Of a stretch of DNA of 64,000 nt, positions 1 through 8,358 are shown piece by piece. The stretch comes from Streptomyces roseicoloratus (GTDB lineage Bacteria > Actinomycetota > Actinomycetes > Streptomycetales > Streptomycetaceae): contig NZ_SDOY01000144.1 of NCBI RefSeq assembly GCF_004117935.1, forward strand, positions 156,421-220,420, written 5' to 3'. Below the pieces are notes generated by a model, which saw only the letters and a program-made list of their open reading frames with translations, searched no databases and was not told the origin of the DNA. The position numbers were made by a program, and so were the translations under genes. Positions within the stretch are counted from its first letter, which is position 1. Each line of letters begins with the position of its first letter.

Positions 1-704
1 CGGACGACTGCGTCGATTCCGTCATCACCGACCCGCCGTACAACAGCGGAGGCCGGACCGCGAAGGAGCGCACGAGCCGCAGCGCGAAGCAGAAGTACAC
101 GTCCGCCGACGCCATGCACACCCTCGCCGACTTCACCGGCGAGAACATGGACCAGCGCAGCTACGGCTTCTGGCTCACGCAGACCATGACCGAGGCCCAC
201 CGGCTCACGAAGGACGGCGGGACCGCGCTGCTGTTCACCGACTGGCGTCAGCTCCCTGTCACGACGGATGCGATCCAGGCGGCCGGCTGGCTGTGGCGCG
301 GAGTGCTGGCCTGGCACAAGCCGCAGGCCAGGCCCCAGAAGGGCCGTTTCACGCAGAACTGTGAGTTCATCGTGTGGGCCTCGAAGGGAGCGATCGACGG
401 CTCTCGCAACCCGGTCTACCTGCCGGGCCTGTACAGCGCGTCGCAGCCGTCCGGAAAGGCCCGGCAGCACATCACGCAGAAGCCCGTCGAGGTGATGCGG
501 GAGCTGGTCAAGATCGCCCCGCCTGGTGGCACGGTCCTCGACTTCTGTGCCGGATCCGGTTCCACGGGCGTGGCCGCACTGCTGGAGGATCGTGCATTCA
601 TCGGTGTTGAGAAGACCCCGCACTACGCCGGGATCGCCGCCGACCGTCTGACCGAGACCATCCGCCAGACCCTCACTAAGGACGACGTCGGCCTGACTGC
701 CTGA
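1..704 (+). CDS. DNA methyltransferase (N4/N6 type), 5' end outside window
   Basis: This is an amino-methyltransferase that would transfer a methyl group from SAM to adenine N6 or cytosine N4 in DNA. The frame is open from base 3 and the start lies before the window. Motif IV DPPY is encoded at 30-41, and motif I FCAGSGSTG follows near the C-terminus (about 540-570). The order IV then I, separated by a target-recognition stretch, is the beta-group arrangement. The visible part is 234 codons ending in TGA. No restriction endonuclease follows, so it may be an orphan or phage/plasmid-type methylase; a partner could lie upstream. The family is confident; target base and specificity cannot be read. 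Confidence 0.9.
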   Translation, partial: DDCVDSVITDPPYNSGGRTAKERTSRSAKQKYTSADAMHTLADFTGENMDQRSYGFWLTQTMTEAHRLTKDGGTALLFTDWRQLPVTTDAIQAAGWLWRGVLAWHKPQARPQKGRFTQNCEFIVWASKGAIDGSRNPVYLPGLYSASQPSGKARQHITQKPVEVMRELVKIAPPGGTVLDFCAGSGSTGVAALLEDRAFIGVEKTPHYAGIAADRLTETIRQTLTKDDVGLTA

Positions 705-752
705 CGTTCCAACTCCAGCTATTCGTCGAGGTCTTCAAGGAGCCGCCCTTCC

Positions 753-1391
753 ATGCCCGAAACCGCGTACCCCGAAGAGGCTGGGGAAAGGGAACCGATA
801 CGCGTTCCGGATTCCCACCTCGAAGGGATCGAGGCCAGCGTCCGGAAACTGATGGAGCAGTCGGCGCAGCAGGCCCGGCAGCTCGACGACCTCGCCTCCG
901 CACCCATGCCTTCGCCATCGCCGTTCGCTGCCTTCGGTATGCCCGGACCAGGCGGGTCGGCACCGGCTGTCTTGCCGCAGCCCCGGCCGATCCTGGAGCT
1001 GGAGGGCGAGTCGTACGAGGACGAGCTCGACGCGCTGTCGGACTGGGTCGACGACTTCCTCCTTCCCGTCTACGGAGCCGAGGTCACCACGGCGGCGCCG
1101 TGGTGCCTGCAGTGGCAGGAGCACAACGACGTCGTCGCCTGGCTCCACGCGCTCTGGCTCGCCTACCAGCAGCACAAGGACCCGGAGACCGGGCTGTCCG
1201 GCATGCTGGTGTGGCACCGGGACTTCCTCGCTCACACCATCGCCGCGATCCGGGGACCGGGCGGCCCGCTGTCGGCCTGCATGACCTCCCCGGACCGACC
1301 CTCGCACCGTCTCCTGCCCGGCCCGAAGCCCTCGGCCCGTACTGCGGACAAGTCGGACGAGCCCGGCGGTGACCTGGACCTGGCGGCGTGA
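753..1391 (+). CDS. DUF4913 domain protein
   Basis: This 212-residue protein belongs to the DUF4913 family of actinobacterial plasmids and integrative elements; its function is unknown. The N-terminal 70 residues are Pro/Ala-rich and variable. The conserved domain covers about residues 90-175, with the Trp-rich core (WVDDFLLPVY, WCLQW, WLHALWLAY, WHRDFLAH). An AAGGAG-like ribosome site (737-742) precedes the ATG. It overlaps the next gene by one base (TGATG), so the two are probably translated together. Confidence 0.85.
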   Translation: MPETAYPEEAGEREPIRVPDSHLEGIEASVRKLMEQSAQQARQLDDLASAPMPSPSPFAAFGMPGPGGSAPAVLPQPRPILELEGESYEDELDALSDWVDDFLLPVYGAEVTTAAPWCLQWQEHNDVVAWLHALWLAYQQHKDPETGLSGMLVWHRDFLAHTIAAIRGPGGPLSACMTSPDRPSHRLLPGPKPSARTADKSDEPGGDLDLAA

Positions 1392-1876
1392 TGGCCGGGC
1401 CCGAGCACCGTCCGGTCTTCGGCCTGTCCTTCGATCCGCGGGCCCTGACCGACCTCCTCCAGGCTCCCGGAGACATCCGTGACCTCGCCCTCGCTCAGCT
1501 GCAAGACGTGGTCAACGCCCAGCTGTTCGGTACGAAGCTGACCGGCGACCTGTCGGGCTACCGCAAGCTCCTCGTCGACTCCCGCAAGGAGTGGAGGGTT
1601 GTCTACGCCGTGCGGCCGGCCCCATCGACCGCCCAGCACTCCAGCGAGGTCCACGTCGTCGCCGTACGACCACGCGCGCGCAACGACATCTACGACACCG
1701 TCGGGCACCGCCTCGGGATGGCGCGCCGGCCGCTGAGCGCCCGGACCCACGCCTCCCGCTCGCGTTCGCCGCAGCTCTCGCCCCACGGCCCCGTACCGGT
1801 GCCGGCACCGCTGCTCTCCGCGATGCCGGGCCTGCCCCGCCCCGCCCTCGGTGTCACGCAGCACTACGTCCGATGA
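1391..1876 (+). CDS. ParE/RelE-like toxin-fold protein with long C-terminal tail
   Basis: Residues about 10-110 match the ParE/RelE plasmid-toxin pattern: a gyrase/ribosome-toxin-like core with LTGDLSGYRKL, the conserved EWRVVYAV strand and a terminal arginine-bearing helix (NDIYDTVGHRLG). Family members usually end there at about 90-100 residues; this one carries about 50 extra Arg/Pro/Ser-rich residues. No antitoxin-sized gene is adjacent. The upstream neighbour is DUF4913, coupled by a one-base overlap, and the downstream gene is a 232-residue protein of unknown role. The start could also be GTG 1388. It may be a toxin, or a ParE-fold protein that has lost toxicity. Fold call fairly firm, activity unproven. 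Confidence 0.65.
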   Translation: MAGPEHRPVFGLSFDPRALTDLLQAPGDIRDLALAQLQDVVNAQLFGTKLTGDLSGYRKLLVDSRKEWRVVYAVRPAPSTAQHSSEVHVVAVRPRARNDIYDTVGHRLGMARRPLSARTHASRSRSPQLSPHGPVPVPAPLLSAMPGLPRPALGVTQHYVR

Positions 1877-1894
1877 CGACAGGAGTCGAACCTC

Positions 1895-2593
1895 ATGCCC
1901 CCTGACCTTCCACCGGGAGCGATACGGCGTGCGGTCTCGTCGCTCGACCTGCGTATCGAAGCGGCCACCGGCCACGACGTCGACACGCTCTGGGCCCACC
2001 GCGACCGAGGCATCCTTGACGAGCGGCAAACCGCTCTCGTCGACCGGCATCGCGCGCTGGTCAAGGCCGAGACCGCCGTGAGGTTCCACCGCACGCTGCT
2101 GCATCGGCTCTCCAGCGGCGAGTTCCCCGTCGATGCCGCTCTGCTGCAGCGCATCGGCCGTACGGTCGGCCAGCTGGAAGAAGCGGCCGACGAGCGCGCC
2201 GTCGTCGCGCGGCTCGTACTCGCCGACCTGGAGCCAATCGAGAGCTCCGCCCGCACTGCACAGCAGGCCGCCGGTGAACCGATGACGGCCGCCGACTACG
2301 CAGCGCTGCTGGCCATCGCTGGCGGCGCCAAGCTGTACGAGCACCTCCTGACGGGCCGGATGTCGGTGGCCACAGCCTCTGGTACCCGGATCCCGTACGC
2401 GCGGCTCCAACAGCTCGAATCCCTGGGCCTTGTCTCCCGAGTCACGAGCCACCCGGTGCACACCGGACAGCCGGTCGCGCTCACCGCGCCAGGCCGCGCG
2501 GCTCTGGCGAGCAGTCACCGCGGCAGCGCGGCGGCGGTGCCGACCGCACCTCGACCCGGGACGTGGCCGAGCGCGGCGCACAGCCGTCGATGA
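1895..2593 (+). CDS. Hypothetical protein, helical with C-terminal winged-helix-like segment
   Basis: The product is 232 residues. Residues 1-125 are rich in charged helices and predicted coiled coil. About 128-205 resemble a winged helix (YAALLAIAGGAKLYEHL, then LQQLESLGLVSRV and a PVALTAPGRAAL wing), as in MarR/PadR-like proteins. A DNA-binding or plasmid-maintenance role is inferred only from that shape. An AGGAG sequence (1880-1884) lies ahead of the ATG, 18 bases after the ParE-like gene, so one transcript is likely. Confidence 0.65.
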   Translation: MPPDLPPGAIRRAVSSLDLRIEAATGHDVDTLWAHRDRGILDERQTALVDRHRALVKAETAVRFHRTLLHRLSSGEFPVDAALLQRIGRTVGQLEEAADERAVVARLVLADLEPIESSARTAQQAAGEPMTAADYAALLAIAGGAKLYEHLLTGRMSVATASGTRIPYARLQQLESLGLVSRVTSHPVHTGQPVALTAPGRAALASSHRGSAAAVPTAPRPGTWPSAAHSRR

Positions 2594-2621
2594 CCCTCAC
2601 CCCGACTCACCGAGAGGCCCG

Positions 2622-3344
2622 ATGCCCCCACCCGAACTGGATCTTCGCCTCGACGGCTTCGAGGCTGCTGACGAACAGACCGACGAGGCGTTCTGGCACG
2701 CGATCGAGATCGAGCAGGACATGCTCACCGTGCTCGCCGAGCACCACACGGACGAGGACTCGGCCAGCTACTACGTCCTGCACAACGGAACCACCACCTA
2801 CGGAATCCCCGGCGAGCCGCAGGTCGTCGCCCTCCACCTGCAGCGCGATCCCGCGGCGCGGACGTTCCGCTTCGAGCACACCTACCTTCCTCTGCCGGTC
2901 ATGGCCCAGTCCTGGCTGATCTCCCGCGGCTGCCCGCCGGACGTTATCCGCCTGCCACCCGGCACAGGTACGGCACCGGCCGATGAGACGACCCGAGTGC
3001 TGGAAGAGCGGCTCATGGGCGACGGCGACCGCTTCGCCCTCCTGACCAGCTACACAAACGACGACCCCGACTCCATGCTCACCCTCGTCGTCCTGCGCGC
3101 GCTCGACGAACGAGCCCCGTCCCCCTTCCGCGTGCTGCAGGAGGACGTGGACACCGACACCTGGACACACACCCTGCGCGAAGGGGGCTTCGCCACCGCC
3201 GAGGGCGCGCTGCAGTGGTACGAGGAGCGCCTTGCCGGCAGCGCAGGCCCACTGCCGTCCGTGACACCAACGGCCCGCTCCCTCCAGACGTGGGGAGCCG
3301 TACCGCCGACCCCATTCGGCCGCCCGTCGGGCCGCCGCCGTTGA
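2622..3344 (+). CDS. Hypothetical acidic protein
   Basis: The 240-residue protein is not recognised. It has no signal peptide or membrane segment. It is strongly acidic in the first 60 residues (ELDLRLDGFEAADEQTDEAF) and has a Pro/Arg-rich tail. ATG 2622, 28 bases after the previous stop with a GAGAGG sequence just before it, is preferred to upstream in-frame codons that overlap the previous gene. It is the last gene before a stem-loop at 3385-3405. Confidence 0.65.
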   Translation: MPPPELDLRLDGFEAADEQTDEAFWHAIEIEQDMLTVLAEHHTDEDSASYYVLHNGTTTYGIPGEPQVVALHLQRDPAARTFRFEHTYLPLPVMAQSWLISRGCPPDVIRLPPGTGTAPADETTRVLEERLMGDGDRFALLTSYTNDDPDSMLTLVVLRALDERAPSPFRVLQEDVDTDTWTHTLREGGFATAEGALQWYEERLAGSAGPLPSVTPTARSLQTWGAVPPTPFGRPSGRRR

Positions 3345-3384
3345 CCCTCCCACGGGCTGGGGCGCGCGAAAGATAGCCGAGGAT

Positions 3385-3405
3385 CGCCGGTTAGCCAAAC
3401 CGGCG
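3385..3405. terminator. Stem-loop, probable terminator
   Basis: The arms CGCCGGTT and AACCGGCG pair perfectly around a five-base loop, 40 bases after the stop at 3344. There is no T-run, as usual in Streptomyces. It separates the first gene run from the secreted protein at 3493. Confidence 0.5.
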
Positions 3406-3492
3406 AATCTGCGGACTCTTGTACCGGCGCTGAGGGAGGAATCCCCGGGCCGCACCTCTCCCGTCCCATTCCTCCATGGAGGTTCATTCCGC

Positions 3493-3852
3493 ATGCGCTC
3501 CACCCGAATTGCGATAGCCACCGCGATGCTCGGAGCACTCGCTCTGCCGCTGGTGACCGCGGCCTCGGCCACCGGCTCACCGGCAGCACTCCGCAGCAAC
3601 GCGCACGCCGCTCTGCCGTCGATCCGTGACTGCGACCGGCCCGGACCGTGGGTGATCGGCGCCCGCGCCGTCACCATCCGCTCCAAGGCCACCACCAAAT
3701 CCACCGCCGTCGGAATCCTCTACCGGGGGCATTCCTTCACCGTCCACAAGAGCAGCGGCGGCTGGCACTACATCACCGATCGGACCACCGGCGTGAAGGG
3801 ATGGGTGTCGGGCACCTACGTCTACCGCGACGTCTACATGTGCCTCGACTGA
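3493..3852 (+). CDS. Secreted bacterial SH3-domain protein
   Basis: The 119-residue protein has a Sec signal peptide (basic MRSTR, hydrophobic core, cleavage near TAASA-TG, about residues 26-28). A single SH3b-like domain follows (about 50-115: VTIRSKATTKSTAVGILYRG, then GWHYI and GWVSGTYV). Such domains commonly bind cell-wall peptides. Two cysteines, one at each end of the domain, could form a disulfide. A purine-rich GGAGG site (3478-3482) precedes the ATG. The role is probably extracytoplasmic; the ligand is unknown. Confidence 0.75.
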   Translation: MRSTRIAIATAMLGALALPLVTAASATGSPAALRSNAHAALPSIRDCDRPGPWVIGARAVTIRSKATTKSTAVGILYRGHSFTVHKSSGGWHYITDRTTGVKGWVSGTYVYRDVYMCLD

Positions 3853-3893
3853 CCTTCTCTGTCGAATTCCACTCTCATCAGAAGGGATTGCCC

Positions 3894-4337
3894 GTGTCCG
3901 ACGGCATAAGGGATGTGGTGGGCCCGATCACCGAGCAGATCGAGCAGCGCTTCGGCCTGAGCATGGACGCGCTCAAGGCCGCGGTCGAAGCGGCGCCGAA
4001 CGCCCATCGGGAGGCCACCGTTGTCGTGCGCTGGCATGGGCTGCTCACCGAGTCGCAGGCCGCCTTGGAGCGGGCGGAGGACGACCTCCTCGCCGCCTTG
4101 GCTACCCAGCCCAGCGAGGTCGACGACCCGACGCTGGTTCTCGCTCACCGCGTTGACTCTGCTGTCACGATCCGTGACGGCCGAGCCGTGGCCCTCCGGC
4201 TCCTGCTGGAGCCGAACGCCGGCGGCCAGCAGGATGTGGAGGCCGAACGCCTGACGCGGCGCGGACCGGCCGTACCGACCCGCCCGGCGACGCGTTCCGC
4301 ACCTGTGTCTGTGCCGCCCCGGGTGGTGGTTCGGTGA
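3894..4337 (+). CDS. Small helical protein 1 of a tandem triplet
   Basis: This 147-residue protein is not recognised. It is mostly helical, with an acidic stretch (LERAEDDLLAALATQPSEVDD) and a Pro/Arg tail. GTG 3894 is chosen because GAAGGGATT lies just upstream, 41 bases after the previous stop. Its layout (FG.(S/P)...L near the N-terminus, long helices, basic tail) resembles the next two genes, so the three may be diverged duplicates. It overlaps the next gene by GTGA. Confidence 0.6.
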   Translation: MSDGIRDVVGPITEQIEQRFGLSMDALKAAVEAAPNAHREATVVVRWHGLLTESQAALERAEDDLLAALATQPSEVDDPTLVLAHRVDSAVTIRDGRAVALRLLLEPNAGGQQDVEAERLTRRGPAVPTRPATRSAPVSVPPRVVVR

Positions 4338-4783
4338 GAGTGCGGACCAAGCCGTGCAGCCAGGATGCCCGTCTCCACGAGGCTTTCGGTGCCCCAGTCA
4401 CGGAGCTTTATGAACTGGCCGCCGGCCCGGACCCGTCTGCCGCTCTGACCCGCGCACTGGAGCTGCGCTCCTTCCTCGTCGTGGTCGAGGAGCAGGTCGC
4501 TCGCATTCGGGACCGCGTGCACGAGGCGATGTCGCCAGGGCGGGACATGAACGAACTGTCCGCCGACGAACTTCGGATGGACGCCCAGTGGCTCGAAGCG
4601 GCACTCGATGCCCGCAGCGGATACCGACGATCACTGGACGTCCTGCTGCGCACAATGCCTCCGTACGTGCAGCAGGACCGGGCAGTGCGTCGCACCCAGC
4701 AGTCCGTCACGGCCACGCTGCCGCCGGCCGTTGCCGCCCGGGCGCCTGTGCGTGTCCGGGCGGCCCACAGCCGCCGACCGTGA
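4334..4783 (+). CDS. Small helical protein 2 of a tandem triplet
   Basis: The 149-residue protein of unknown function begins at a GTG overlapping the previous stop (GTGA). A motif near the N-terminus (FGAPVTELYEL) parallels LYGAPLTTLEI in the next gene. Long amphipathic helices (residues 40-110) and a variable basic tail follow. It has no membrane segment or cysteine cluster. Stop-start overlaps on both sides indicate a polycistronic unit producing three related proteins. Confidence 0.6.
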   Translation: MRVRTKPCSQDARLHEAFGAPVTELYELAAGPDPSAALTRALELRSFLVVVEEQVARIRDRVHEAMSPGRDMNELSADELRMDAQWLEAALDARSGYRRSLDVLLRTMPPYVQQDRAVRRTQQSVTATLPPAVAARAPVRVRAAHSRRP

Positions 4784-5199
4784 AAGCCCTTCGATCGACC
4801 GCTCTCACTTCCGCCGAACTTGCCGTACGGATTGAGGACTTGTACGGCGCCCCGCTCACCACACTCGAGATCCACGCTCAGACCCAACCCCCGGGCATGC
4901 TTGCCGCCCTACTCGGCAGCCGTCACGACCTGGACCTCGCCGAGCGGACCATCACCCTCCACCGTGACCGGCTCCTACAGCTGGTCCAACCCGAGCGCGG
5001 CATCGGCGTCCATGAGGCGTCCCACCTGCTCGACTGCGCTCGCCGCATCGCTGAAGCCGTTGCCGCCCGGGACGCCCAGGCCAAGACCGCCGCAGCGGTC
5101 CTGAACAGCCTGGGACGAGTTCGCGCGTGTGAGCCCCCGGCCGTCTCCGTGGCTCCCGCACCGCCGACGGCGACCGCGACCACAGCCCCGAGCCGCTGA
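4780..5199 (+). CDS. Small helical protein 3 of a tandem triplet
   Basis: The 139-residue protein starts at GTG 4780, overlapping the preceding TGA. It shares with its neighbour the pattern LYGAPLTTLE, a helix LGSRHDLDLAERTITLHRDRLLQLV and a second helix ending in NSLGR, before an Ala/Pro/Thr tail. It is probably a paralogue of the upstream gene. No function can be assigned. Confidence 0.6.
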   Translation: MKALRSTALTSAELAVRIEDLYGAPLTTLEIHAQTQPPGMLAALLGSRHDLDLAERTITLHRDRLLQLVQPERGIGVHEASHLLDCARRIAEAVAARDAQAKTAAAVLNSLGRVRACEPPAVSVAPAPPTATATTAPSR

Positions 5200-5239
5200 G
5201 CCGAACGGGCGCGGCTCTTTCACCCCCTGGAGTACTCCC

Positions 5240-6073
5240 TTGGCCACCACCGGTCTGCCCGCGGGCAGCGACGCCGACATCGCCCGCGTCACCGAAACCC
5301 TCGGCATGATCACCCCGCGATGGAACGTCCGGATCCTGCTGACGCTGGGCTCCGGCCCCCTCCGCTACACCGAGATCTCGGACAAGATGCCCTGGCTCCT
5401 GAGCGGCCAGCTCCACCCCAAGCTCCGGGCCCTCAGCGATGCAGGGCTCGTCGAGCGCACGGAGCACACGTCGCGGCACGTCACCTACGGTCTCACCGAT
5501 CGGGGCACGGCGCTGCTGCCGGTGTTGCCCGTGATCGCCTCCTGGGCAGAGGAGTTCCTGGAGAAGCCGGACGAGCCCCTGTCCGCGATCGAGCACGTCG
5601 AGGACAGCCTCACCCTGCTCACCCGTCGGCATGCCGCCGCGATCCTGTGGGTCTTGAAGTCCCGCGGGGAGAGCAGCGCGCGGGCCGTCGCCAGGATCGT
5701 GATGCCCGACGGGTACTGGACGAACATCTACCCGCCCCTGCGGCAACTCGCCGACGACGGGCTCGTGGTGAGCGCCGGCCCCGGTCAGCCCTATCGGCTG
5801 TCGTCATCCGGCGAGGGCCTGGGCCGCGTCTTCGGGGCGCTGTCGGCCTGGTCTGCCGGCCGAACCCTCGACTCCGGCGCCCAGCACCCGGTCTGGGGGA
5901 ACGCGGACCGTGCTTCGCGTGCGGCCCCGAAGCACTGGACCAGCCACCGGCCCCGCCTTCCCCAGCCGGCCGTGCCCACCCGACCGGCACGACCTGCCTA
6001 TGGCGACCTGTTCTCCCACGCCAACCCGGCTCGCATGCAGACGACGCTCCAGGCAGGAGGTGCGCGTCGATGA
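5240..6073 (+). CDS. HxlR-family regulator with two winged-helix domains
   Basis: This 277-residue DNA-binding regulator has an HxlR winged helix at about residues 10-100 (LGMITPRWNVRILLTLGSGPLRYTEI is the core, with the wing GLVERTEHTSRHVTYGLTDRG). A second, weaker copy lies at about 115-195 (LTRRHAAAILWVLKSRG through LADDGLVVS). Most HxlR proteins have one domain and about 110 residues, so this is a fused or duplicated form with a long Pro-rich tail. The start is TTG 5240, with CTGGAG eight bases ahead; no better codon is in frame. It overlaps the next gene by ATGA. Confidence 0.75.
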   Translation: MATTGLPAGSDADIARVTETLGMITPRWNVRILLTLGSGPLRYTEISDKMPWLLSGQLHPKLRALSDAGLVERTEHTSRHVTYGLTDRGTALLPVLPVIASWAEEFLEKPDEPLSAIEHVEDSLTLLTRRHAAAILWVLKSRGESSARAVARIVMPDGYWTNIYPPLRQLADDGLVVSAGPGQPYRLSSSGEGLGRVFGALSAWSAGRTLDSGAQHPVWGNADRASRAAPKHWTSHRPRLPQPAVPTRPARPAYGDLFSHANPARMQTTLQAGGARR

Positions 6074-6594
6074 CCTCCACCCGCCGCTGCGACGAGTTCG
6101 GGCGGGCCTGCTCGGCCCTGGCCTCACCCGAACTGATCCGTCTGGTCACCGAGATAGACGACAACGGCACCATCCCGCCCCGCGGCCTGGCACGTACCCT
6201 CCCGGATCTCTCGCCGCATCAGCTCCGGCACGCCACCGAGCAGGCGCACACTCTCGGCCTTGTCCGTACACGACAGGGCCTCAGCCTCACCGAGTCCGGT
6301 ATTCAGCTGGCCGAGGTCTACGACGAAGCCGCCCGCTGGGCTCGTGCCCATGGCTACCCGGGCGTCACCAGCACCTTCGTGACACGGGTACGAGCCACCC
6401 TCCAGCTCCTGGGCAGCGCCGACGTATCCGGGCGGCGCCAGGAACGGAACGGCGAGATCGGTCTCGTGGTCTCGCTGGAGGCCGCCGAAAGCCTCACCGG
6501 TCCGAAGACCGCCGTGGAGTCGTGGATCGCCGGACATGGCGGAGCCGACCTCTCGGCCACCGATGCTCTCGACGGCGCGCGGCAGGCGGCGTAA
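6070..6594 (+). CDS. Winged-helix regulator-like protein
   Basis: The 174-residue protein overlaps the HxlR gene by ATGA. Residues 8-85 look like a degenerate winged helix (SPELIRLVTEIDDNGTIPPRGLARTL, then LRHATEQAHTLGLV and LSLTESGIQLAEVY). The remainder is not recognised. It probably acts with the upstream regulator. The next gene is an MFS exporter, so local control of export is possible, but no operator was identified. Confidence 0.6.
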   Translation: MTSTRRCDEFGRACSALASPELIRLVTEIDDNGTIPPRGLARTLPDLSPHQLRHATEQAHTLGLVRTRQGLSLTESGIQLAEVYDEAARWARAHGYPGVTSTFVTRVRATLQLLGSADVSGRRQERNGEIGLVVSLEAAESLTGPKTAVESWIAGHGGADLSATDALDGARQAA

Positions 6595-6725
6595 CCCGGC
6601 CACCGGCGGGGTCACCGACCTCGGAACGCATCCCACAGCCGTGCGGCATCCGCCCAGGGCGTGTGCCAGTCCCTCGCCTGACCGGCTCTTCTCTTCCTCC
6701 ATCCCGCTGAGGCGGGCTGCGCTCC

Positions 6726-7979
6726 TTGACGAAAGCGACGATGACCGACCTGATCGCCGGACCCCGGCACGCCCTCCACACTGCAGGACTGCTGCGCGGC
6801 ATCTACCTGCCGCGCACGGTGGACGCCCTCGCGTTCGCCATGTCCACGTACGGCATCCCGCTCCTGGTTCTTGCGACCACCCGCTCGGCCGCGCTGACCG
6901 GTATCGCGTTCGCCCTGGAGTGGGTGCCTCGCCTGGCCGCGTTCGGATGGGCGGGCGCGGTCGTGGACCGCCGTGGCGCCTCGGTCGTCTTCTTCCTCGC
7001 CTCGCTCGGCCGCGCCCTGGTCATCGCCGCCGGTGCGATCATCCTCGTCCTCCACCCCGTCGGCATCGTGGCGACCGTGACGGTGATGGCCCTGGCCGCG
7101 ACCACCGGAGTGCTCACCGAGTTCAGCTACATCGCCGCCGAGACCGCGGGTGCCGCCGCCGGCCGAGTGGCGGGGGAGCGGGCGCACCGTGTCCAGGCCG
7201 TCCTGCTGGGCATCGACCAGACCGCGACGCTCGCTGGACCGGCGCTCGGCGCGCTGCTTCTGCTCGCCGGACCACCCCGGATGCTGGCCGTCATCGCTGC
7301 CCTTTCGCTGCTCGCCGCCCTGCTCGCCCTGAGTACCCCGCCGTCGGTGGTCGCCCCCGCCCGGGCGCCGAAGCAGCGCGCAGGCGCCGGGCTGATCACC
7401 GGGCTGCGGACCATCCGGTCGTTGCCCGCCCTCGGTTGGCTCGTGACGGGCCTGACGATCTCCAACCTGGCGACGGGCTTCCTTCAGGCTGCCGGTCCCG
7501 TGATCGTCGTGGACCACTACGGCCAGTCCACCACGGCCGTCGGCATCGTCTGGTCGGCCGCTGCCGGGGCCACCCTGCTAGCCGTCACCGTCTGCCGGTT
7601 CGCCATCGACCGCCTCGGGTTGTGGCGAGTGGGAGCGACCTGTGCCGTAATCGCCTCGCTCGCCTGCCTCGCCGTCTCCCAGGCCCCCGACTACCTCTCG
7701 TACCTGGTCCTCGTCGCCGTCCTGATGGCCGGCGAAGGCGGCATGACCGTCGTCCTGCGCACCCTGCGTTCCCGCCTCATCCCCCCGGCGGTGTTCGGCA
7801 GCACCCTGTCGGCCACCATCCTCGTCCTCCTGGTGCCCTTTCCCCTGGCCGGCGTCCTGACCGCCCTGACCCCGTCCTGGGCGCTCGGCCACGTCATCAC
7901 CGCTTGTGCCGCCCTGCAGGCCCTTGGCCTGGCCATCGCCTTCGCCCGCCTGCGCACCGACCAGGCCCTGGCTGCCTGA
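6726..7979 (+). CDS. MFS transporter
   Basis: This integral membrane permease of the major facilitator superfamily (417 residues) has about twelve hydrophobic segments and the cytoplasmic-loop motif GAVVDRRGA after TM2 (about residue 78). Its N-terminal half resembles the MFS_3/EntS-like exporters. The start is TTG 6726, or possibly ATG 6741. An ATP-grasp ligase lies 380 bases downstream, and two regulators precede it. An exporter beside an ATP-grasp ligase is the arrangement of small peptide-antibiotic loci, but the substrate is unknown. Confidence 0.8.
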   Translation: MTKATMTDLIAGPRHALHTAGLLRGIYLPRTVDALAFAMSTYGIPLLVLATTRSAALTGIAFALEWVPRLAAFGWAGAVVDRRGASVVFFLASLGRALVIAAGAIILVLHPVGIVATVTVMALAATTGVLTEFSYIAAETAGAAAGRVAGERAHRVQAVLLGIDQTATLAGPALGALLLLAGPPRMLAVIAALSLLAALLALSTPPSVVAPARAPKQRAGAGLITGLRTIRSLPALGWLVTGLTISNLATGFLQAAGPVIVVDHYGQSTTAVGIVWSAAAGATLLAVTVCRFAIDRLGLWRVGATCAVIASLACLAVSQAPDYLSYLVLVAVLMAGEGGMTVVLRTLRSRLIPPAVFGSTLSATILVLLVPFPLAGVLTALTPSWALGHVITACAALQALGLAIAFARLRTDQALAA

Positions 7980-8007
7980 CCCGACTCGTCCTCGTGGAGT
8001 TCCCCCG

Positions 8008-8313
8008 ATGCCCACAACCCGCCTGGCCCCGCGCCGCCGAGAGGCCCGCCTCACGATCGCCGAGCAGTTCCACGCCTTCGACGCTCGCAACCCGCACGTC
8101 TACCGGGCCCTGGAACGACTCACCCGCGAGCGGCTGACGGCGGGAGCCACACGCATCAGCCTCAAGGCCCACTTCGAAGCGCTCCGGTGGCGGCTGCCGC
8201 ACGGAGTACACGGCCTGAACAACAACTTCACGGCCCTCTACGTCAGGCAGCTGATCGCCGAGCACCCCGAGTGGGCCCCCGTGTTCGAGCTGCGCCGCCG
8301 CCGCACCCCCTGA
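8008..8313 (+). CDS. Conserved phage/plasmid-type hypothetical protein
   Basis: The 101-residue protein has a pattern familiar from many phage and plasmid proteins (FHAFDARNPHVYRALERLTRE, ISLKAHFEALRW, LNNNFTALYVRQLIAEHPEW, then a basic FELRRRR end). Its function is unknown. Its position between the MFS and ATP-grasp genes suggests later insertion into that pair. GTGGAG (7993-7998) precedes the ATG. Confidence 0.7.
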   Translation: MPTTRLAPRRREARLTIAEQFHAFDARNPHVYRALERLTRERLTAGATRISLKAHFEALRWRLPHGVHGLNNNFTALYVRQLIAEHPEWAPVFELRRRRTP

Positions 8314-8358
8314 CTTCCCCCTCGTCCACGCCGTCCCCCTCGCACACCTGGAGTCGTC

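Noticed and set aside
6536..8137. Long 533-residue + strand frame over the MFS gene.
   Set aside because: Arg/Pro/His-rich composition is the shadow of the real MFS frame, which has clear membrane helices.
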